Shown here: positions 57,595-64,000 of the stretch, in pieces | How the letters are laid out: each line of letters begins with the position of its first letter | Numbering within the stretch: the stretch's first letter is position 1 | Source of the DNA: Aquarana catesbeiana | Taxonomy: Eukaryota; Chordata; Amphibia; Anura; Ranidae | DNA length: 64,000 bases | NCBI RefSeq assembly: GCF_042186555.1 | Contig: NC_133325.1 | Location: 757,003,128-757,067,127, forward strand | Reading direction: 5' to 3' | The notes under the pieces: model-generated | The model's input: the letters and a program-made list of their open reading frames with translations, nothing else | What the model was told of the DNA's origin: nothing | The model's database searches: none | Program-made: the position numbers and the translations under genes

Positions 57595-57960
57595 TTAACA
57601 TAATAAACATAATGACATAAAAAAGAATACAAAATGAATATAGAAACAGAAAAGTGACAGCAGAAAAAAGACAGAGTAGTCCATTAAGTCTGCCCATTTT
57701 TTTATGTTTGTTTTCTTTTTGTTGTTTGTTTTTTTTTATTTATTTTTTTTTGTTAACTTTTTTATATAGTTATATTTTATAAGTATAGATCTGTTTGAAG
57801 TCATTTACTGTTGACTGACTCACTACCTCTGCTGGAAGTTTATTCCAAGCATCAACTACCCTATATACAAATGCATAGCATATATTATAGCATTCATTTG
57901 TGTTTTCTATGTCTGCCTGTAGTCAAGCTTAAAAGGAAAAAGGATGAGAGTTGCCATTGC
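57595..57960 (+). mobile_element. LINE-like fragment
   Basis: Contains gtagtccattaagtctgccc, a T-rich stretch and ctctgctggaagtttattcc, text that recurs near the 3-prime parts of CR1-like repeats in frogs. There is no coding trace here; the assignment is weak. Confidence 0.3.
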
Positions 57961-58234
57961 TCGTCTCTCATTTAAAGTATATGCAGAAAAAGCTGCACAC
58001 TTGTACCAAAACAACGGCCTTAGCTAGCCAAACACATTAAGTAGCTGAATGAGAGAAATTAATAGACTCTCCTGCCGGCTATTGTATTCTGACAGCCAGC
58101 ACACACGGATGTCAGAATACCTGAACAGTGACTGCATCTTATTGGCTGCAGTCATTGTTTAACTGAGAATTAGCCACCCATTTCCTTAGATTTTTAGATC
58201 AAGGCCACCCATGACCTGAATTTCGGCAGATTAA

Positions 58235-58975
58235 AGTGGTTGTAATCCCTGACATACTGTATACCCAGTGAACTGACTAGCTTCAGATGGTGCATAGGGA
58301 TTAAACAAATCCTCCCACATACATTGTACTTGTTTATCTGCTACCTTCTCCCCCTTTACAGCCGTCTAAAACACACAGATCAAAGGGTTTTTCTCAGCTC
58401 CAGCAGGCAGGGGGCGGGGATCTTACATCACATACTCCACAGCATAGAGCAGGCAGCCGGGTGTAATCTGAGACCTGAGTGGAGGGAAGAGACACACACA
58501 CACACCCCTTCACACAGTCTCATAGGGAAACATGCACAGCTGAGGCTGTCAATCACCTGTTATGCGCTGGGGGGGGCAGGGCCACCCTCAAAATTCTGTT
58601 ATACTTAGCTGCTCTGTGCGGTGGTTTTGCACAGAGCAGCCCCGATCCTCCTCTTCTCGGGTACCCTGTCGGCTCTCCTGGTTCCTCCCTCCTCCTGAGC
58701 CATGGCTCGGTGTGTCCATACACACACGGAGCCTCAGCTCGCCCCCCCCCCCCCACCGTTTCCTAATTGGCTCACTGGCTGTGACTGACTGCCAAAAGCC
58801 AATCAGGAGTGCAAGTCCCCGGAAAGCCAAGGCTCTCATGGACATCGCTGTATTGAGATGGTGCTCAGGTAAGTATTGGGGGCTGGGGGGGGCTGCTGCA
58901 CACATTGATTTTTTTAACTTCATGCATAGAATGCATGAAGGTAATAAACCTTGTCCCTTTAGAACCACTATAATC
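58235..58975. mobile_element. Nonautonomous DNA element with agtggttgtaa ends
   Basis: The left attaaagtggttgtaatcc and right tttagaaccactataat are imperfect inverted repeats about 740 bp apart. A piece of the same family (cttaaagtggttctaa ... agcctcaaggtttttcacct) hosts the MITE at 44282-44500. The interior has no transposase. Confidence 0.5.
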
Positions 58976-59700
58976 TGTCTGAATCGACTTATACAGACAG
59001 CAGAGGGAAGAGAGAGGAGACAGAAATCACACTTGGGGTTTTGGATTGAGGCAAATAGATACTATAGAGGGATATGCTCTGTTAACCACTTGCCAACCAG
59101 TCCAGTTCTTACATTTCTCTCCTACATGTAAAAATCATAATTTTTTTGCTAGAAAATTACATAGAACCCCCAAACATTATATGTTTTTTTTTAGCAGAGA
59201 CCCTAGAGAAACCTTTTATCTCGCACAGTATTTGTGCAGCAATTTTTTAAACACGTTTTTTTTTGGAAAGAAAACAGTAAAGTTAGCCCATTTTTTTTGC
59301 ATGATGTGAAAAATACACCAAGTAAATAGATACCTAACATGTCACGCTTCAAAATTGCACACGTTCGTGGAATGGCGCCAAACCTCGGTACTTAAAAATC
59401 CCCATAGGTGACCTTTAAAATTTTTTACTGGTTACATGTTTAGAGTTACAGAGGAGGTCTAGGGCTAGAATTATTGCTCTCGCTCTAAAGTTTGTGGCGA
59501 CACCTCACTTGTGTGGTTTGAACACTGTTTATATGTATAATATGTGGGCGGGACTTACGTATGCGTTCGCTTCTGCATGCGAGCACACGGGGACAGGGGC
59601 ACTTTACATTTTTTTTTTTTTTTTTTTTTATTGTTAATTTTACTTTAAATTTGACACTTAAAAAAAAAAAAGGTTTTTTTTATCACTTTTTTTCCTATTA

Positions 59701-60127
59701 CAGGGGGTCTCTAGTTACAAGCATCCGACTTACAAACGACTCCAACTTACAAACGGAGGGAGACAACAGGAAGTGAGAGGAAATCTACCCCTAGGAAGGG
59801 AAATTCATTCCTGTAAGAGTTATTATGGGAAAAAGGTACCTTCACTGATGCTTTATCACCAGGGCTTGTCTCCACAACAACCCAAAATTTTCAAAATCCA
59901 ATTGTCATTGGGACAGGAAGTGAGGTGAAATCTTCTGAAGAGGTGCACAGACAGCAAAGCTAATGTTACAGGGGTGATAACCCTTCCCTATGTTATCCAA
60001 AAAAACTTAAAAATCGTTTTTTGGCTGGAGCTACTCTTAAAAAATTTATCTGTTCTGACTTACAAACAGATTTAGCCTAAGAACAAATATACAGACCCCA
60101 TCTTGTTTGTAACCTAGGGACCGCCTG
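59701..60127. mobile_element. Tigger/pogo-like MITE with TA duplication
   Basis: Ends cagggggtctctagttacaa and the inverse of caggcggtccctaggttaca are flanked by TA at 59699-59700 and 60128-60129. Mirrored gacttacaaac blocks follow the ends. Noncoding. Confidence 0.75.
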
Positions 60128-60534
60128 TACAAGGAATGTAAACATCCCTTGTAATAGGAATATGGCATGATTGGTCCTCTTTACAGTGAGATATGGGGTC
60201 AATAAGACCCCACATCTCACCTCTAGGCTGGAACAACTGAAATTAAAAAAATGTAAAAAACGATCTCGGCTTCCCAGCCGGGGTGGCGCGGTTTGTTTTA
60301 ATGCAGAGGCCGGTCATGATGTGATAACATCGCGCCCGGCATCTGAACAATCATAGAGACTCCGGCGACCATCTGGCCTGCCAGAAATCTCTATGGTAAA
60401 CATCTGGGGCCGGCGGATCCATTCTCTGACTCACCGATGGAAGTGGTGAGTCGGTAGAAGCACCAGAGGGCGGCGGGAGGGGGGGTAACGTCCCCTCTCG
60501 CCGCCCGTAAGAATGATCAAACGGCTGACCAGGG

Positions 60535-60815
60535 CAGTGATTCTCAACCAGGGTTCTTCCAGAGGTTGCTAGGGGTTCCTTCAGCATTGGGCAATTTCTG
60601 CCTCTCAGATAAGTTCCTACTGACACCATTGATCTTTTTAGCTATCTGTAAGGAGGTAATTCTTCCCAATGACCACAAGTGTAAGGACCATTCTTCCCAC
60701 TGACCATCACACTAATGTATCATGAGTTGTAGATTTCTAATTTTTAGCAGGGGTTCCCCGAGACCAGAGAACTATTTCAAGTGTTCCCCTGTGTTGAAAA
60801 AGTTGAGAAAGGCTG
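60535..60815. mobile_element. hAT-like MITE, source of a minisatellite motif
   Basis: Ends cagtgattctcaaccagg and gttgagaaaggctg are inverted; flanking octamers match only in part (gaccaggg, gtgtaggg). The interior has gtaaggaccattcttcccac, the core unit of the array at 20403-20766. Confidence 0.7.
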
Positions 60816-61014
60816 GTGTAGGGAATCGCCAGCTGAAAAAGCCAATATCTGAATGATGCTCGTAGCTGCAGGCATCATTCAGACATCCCCGCACAAAGTC
60901 AAGGACATCATATGACGGCCAGCAGTCGGCAAGTGGTTAAATTTTCCTTTCAGAGGTTTCCAACCACTTTAAGCAGGAATCAGCTAAAATCCGAGCCATA
61001 TATGGGCAGCATTA

Positions 61015-61420
61015 TGCCGTGTACACACGGGCGGACTTTTCGACCGGACTGGTTAGACGGGACGAATCCGCCGGACAATCCGACCGTGTGTGGGCTTCAT
61101 CGGACCTGCAGTGGACTTTTTCGGGCGAAAATCAGACGGACTTTAGATTTGAAACATGTTTCAAATCTTTCCGACGGACTCGAGTCCGGTCGAAAAATCC
61201 GCTCGTCTGTATGCTAGTCCGACGGACGAAAACCGACACTAGGGCAGCTATTGGCTACTGGCTATGAACTTCCTTATTTTAGTCCGGTCGTACGTCATCA
61301 CGTACGAATTCGTCTGACTTTGGTGTGATTGTGTGTAGGCAAGTCCGTTCGTTCAAAGTCCGTCGAAAGTCCGTCGGAAAGACCTTTGATGCCGAAAAGT
61401 CCGCCCATGTGTACACGACA
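61015..61420. mobile_element. PIF/Harbinger-like MITE, copy 3 (TTA duplication)
   Basis: Ends TGCCGTGTACACACGGGCGG and tgtgtacacgaca are flanked by TTA at 61012-61014 and 61421-61423. With the TAA flanks of copies 1 and 2 this shows a TWA target. Confidence 0.85.
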
Positions 61421-61963
61421 TTAGAGCGTTTTGAAGCTAAAAAGAGCCGAGCCATTCGCATTTCCAGAAGGACAGCAGTAGCAGCTTTCACATTTCTCGC
61501 AGCAAAGATGTTATTTAACCACTTGCCGACCGCCGCACGACTATATACGTCGGCAGAATGGCACGGGCAGGCAAAAGGACTTACATGTACGTCCTTGCCT
61601 GCCCGCGGGTGGGGGGTCCGATCGGACCCCCCCCCGGTGCCAGCGGCGGTCGGCAAATCTCCCCCGGCGATCGGAGGTGAGGGGGAGGCCATCCATTCGT
61701 GGCCCCCCCCTCGCGATCGCTCTCAGCCAATGGGATCATTTCCCTGCCTCTGTATTGTACACAGAGGCAGAGGAAATGATGTCATCTCTCCTCGGCTCGG
61801 TATTTTCCGTTCCGGGCCGAGGAGAGAAGACTGCAATGTGAGTGCACAACACACACACACACAGTAGAACATGCCAGGCACACAAAACACCCCGATCCCC
61901 CCCCCGATCGCCCCCCGATCCCCCCCCAATCACCCCCCCCCCCCTGTCACAAACTGACACCAG

Positions 61964-61994
<31 letters not shown>

Positions 61995-62409
61995 CTGATT
62001 ACTGTATTGGTGTCAGTTTGTGACATTTACAGTGTTAGGACAGTTAGTATTACCCCCCTTTAGGTCTAGGGTACCCCCCTAACCCCCCCTAATAAAGTTT
62101 TAACCCCTTGATCACCCCCTGTCACCAGTGTCGCTAAGCGATCATTTTTCTGATCGCTGTATTAGTGTCGCTGGTGACGCTAGTTAGTGAGGTAAATATT
62201 TAGGTTCGCCGTCAGCGTTTTATAGCGACAGGGACCCCCATATACTACCTAATAAATGTTTTAACCCCTTGATTGCCCCCTAGTTAACCCTTTCACCACT
62301 GATCACTGTATAACCGTTACGGGTGACGCTGGTTAGTTTGTTTATTTTTTATAGTGTCAGGGCACCCGCCGAATAAAGATTTAGCCCCCTGATCGCCCGG
62401 CGGTGATAT

Positions 62410-63500
62410 GCGTCGCCCCAGGCAGCGTCAGATTAGCGCCAGTAACGCTAACACCCACGCACGCAGCATACGCCTCCCTTAGTGGTATAGTATCTGATCG
62501 CATCAATATCTGATCTGATCAGATCTATACTAGCGTCCCCAGCAGTTTAGGGTTCCCAAAAACACAGTGTTAGCGGGATCAGCCCAGATACCTGCTAGCA
62601 CCTGCGTTTTGCCCCTCCGCCCGGCTCGGCCCAGCCCACCCAAGTGCAGTATCGATCGATCACGGTCACTTACAAAACACTAAACGCATAACTGCAGCGT
62701 TCGCAGAGTCAGGCCTGATCCCTGTGATCGCTAACAGTTTTTTTGGTAGCGTTTTGGTGAAATGGCAAGCACCAGCCCCAGGCAGCGTCAGGTTAGTGCC
62801 AGTAGCGCTAACACCCACGCACGCACCGTACACCTCCCTTAGTGGTATAGTATCTGAACGCATCAATATCTGATCCGATCAGATCTATACTAGCGTCCCC
62901 AACAGTTTAGGATTCCCAAAAACGCAGTGTTAGCGGGATCAGCCCAGATACCTGCTAGCACCTGCGTTTTGCCCCTCCGCCCGGCCCAGCCCAGCCCACC
63001 CAAGTGCAGTATCGATCGATCACTGTCACTTACAAAACACTAAACGCATAACTGCAGCGTTCGCAGAGTCAGGCCTGATCCCTGCGATCGCTAACAGTTT
63101 TTTTGGTAGCGTTTTGGTGAACTGGCAAGCACCAGCCCCAGGCAGCGTCAGGTTAGTGCCAGTAGCGCTAACACCCACGCACGCACCGTACACCTCCCTT
63201 AGTGGTATAGTATCTGAACTGATCAATATCTGATCTGATCCGATCAGATCTATACTGGCATCCCCAGCAGTTTAGGGTTCCCAAAAACGCAGTGTTAGTG
63301 GGATCAGCCCAGATACCTGCTAGCACCTGCGTTTTGCCCCTCCGCCCGGCCCAGCCCAGCCCACCCAAGTGCAGTATCGATCGATCACTGTCACTTACAA
63401 AACACTAAACGCATAACTGCAGCGTTCACAGAGTCAGGCCTGATCCCTGCGATCGTTAACAGTTTTTTTGGTAGCGTTTTGGTGAACTGGCAAGCGCCAG
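62410..63500. repeat. Three tandem 360-bp units in the piggyBac leader
   Basis: ggcagcgtca recurs at 62419, 62780 and 63140, and each unit contains agtgcagtatcgatcgatca and cctgatccctgygatcg. Units are more than 90% alike by eye. Confidence 0.95.
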
Positions 63501-63555
63501 CGGCCTAGTACACCCCGGTCATAGTCAAACCAGCACTGCAGTAACACTTGGTGAC

Positions 63556-63946
63556 GTGGCGAGTCCCATAAGTGCAGTTCAAGCTGGTGAGGTGGCAAGC
63601 ACAAGTAGTGTCCCGCTGCCACAAAGAAGACAAACACAGGCCCGTCGTGCCCATAATGCCCTTCCTGCTGCATTCGCCAATCCTAATTGGGAACCCACCG
63701 CTTCTGCAGCGCCCGTACTTCCCCCATTCACATCCCCAACCAAATGCAGTCGGCTGCATGAGAGGCATTTTCTTTATGTCCTCCCGAGTACCCCTACCCA
63801 ACGAACCCCCCCAAAAAAGATGTTGTGTCTGCAGCAAGCGCGGATATAGGCGTGACACCCGCTATTATTGTCCCTCCTGTCCTGATAATCCTGGTCTTTG
63901 CATTGGTGAATGTTTTGAATGCTACCATTCACTAGCTGAGTATTAG
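63556..63946 (+). pseudogene. piggyBac transposase remnant: N-terminal leader fused to C-terminal zinc domain
   Basis: The frame from 63556 gives a Pro/Ala-rich segment ending CSRLHERHFLYVLPS. After a slip at the C7/A6 run near 63805-63817 a second frame gives KRCCVCSKRGYRRDTRYYCP, then SCPDNPGLCIGECFECYHS, and a stop at 63944. The cysteine pattern is the C-terminal cross-brace zinc domain of piggyBac transposases. The RNase H-like catalytic core, usually about 350-400 residues, is absent: the leader runs almost directly into the region that precedes the zinc domain. It therefore cannot encode an active transposase. Confidence 0.75.
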
Positions 63947-64000
63947 CGTAGGGTACAGCATTGCACAGACTAGGACACACTTTCACAGGGTCTCCCAAGA

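Larger units (their letters stand above)
59086..60936. mobile_element. piggyBac-type element, 1.85 kb, with nested MITEs
   Basis: Ends CCACTTGCCAACC and ggcaagtgg are flanked by TTAA at 59082-59085 and 60937-60940. Two later insertions sit inside it (59701-60127 and 60535-60815). No transposase frame is seen. Confidence 0.85.
61519..64000 (+). mobile_element. piggyBac element, left end to window edge, internally deleted
   Basis: The left end CCACTTGCCGACCGCCGC follows TTAA at 61515-61518. A long noncoding leader includes a T run at 61966-61994, paired tgtcagtttgtgaca / tgtcacaaactgaca segments around it and three tandem 360-bp units. The coding relic lies at 63556-63946. The right end is outside the window. 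Confidence 0.8.

Noticed and set aside
41345..64000. Upstream YPEL5 exon with the first CxxC
   Set aside because: I looked for the N-terminal Yippee segment on the minus strand above 41276 and did not find it; it probably lies beyond the window.

Overview
This window reads as a piece of a vertebrate nuclear genome, most likely an anuran amphibian and probably a ranid frog. The evidence is one clear vertebrate exon (the last coding exon of YPEL5), eukaryotic splice sites, a vertebrate-type tRNA body, and a dense mixture of hAT, Tc1/mariner, PIF/Harbinger-like, piggyBac, Penelope-like and LINE debris. The species call is inference: it rests on general familiarity with these MITE families, not on a search.

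The transposon annotation is mostly direct, because many elements still have their target site duplications (TSDs). Examples are 8-bp hAT duplications at 1110/1301, 30348/31362, 42141/43914 and 51174/52526, TWA duplications around three Harbinger-like MITEs, TTAA around piggyBac MITEs, and TA around Tc1 elements.

Layout. 1-10 kb: AT-rich sequence with a hAT MITE, a dead Tc1 element, two Harbinger-like MITEs, a LINE tail and a dispersed repeat. 10.8-14.2 kb: a Penelope-like reverse transcriptase relic split by a 2.5-kb inverted-repeat element with a 13-bp duplication. 14-20 kb: an LTR-sized dispersed repeat, Penelope-like terminal regions and a quiet AT-rich stretch that could be regulatory. 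20-25 kb: two candidate plus-strand exons among minisatellites, then a tRNA gene whose body is glycine-like but whose anticodon is UUC. 25.3-34.4 kb (minus strand): a probable two-exon gene. It has an inverted CCAAT box and a TATA box, a short basic first exon and a 3.3-kb second exon encoding decapeptide repeats and three copies of an SGNH/GDSL hydrolase-like domain. 32.8-37.3 kb: a large inverted repeat whose spacer contains the promoter and first exon of that gene. 38-48 kb: YPEL5 last exon with an altered stop codon, surrounded by hAT elements that carry minisatellites. 48-53 kb: a Tc1 element holding an inverted-repeat retroelement, which holds a hAT element, which holds piggyBac-like pieces. 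53-64 kb: piggyBac and Harbinger-like MITEs, ending in a piggyBac copy that seems to have lost its catalytic core but kept its C-terminal zinc domain.

No operons, CRISPR arrays or bacterial genes are present. Host coding content is small (YPEL5, the SGNH gene, two unassigned exons, one tRNA); almost everything else is mobile or tandemly repeated DNA. The most noteworthy items are the SGNH gene, the anticodon-shifted tRNA, the pair of inverted-repeat retroelements with hammerhead-like motifs in one of them, and the recurring hAT-with-minisatellite pattern.
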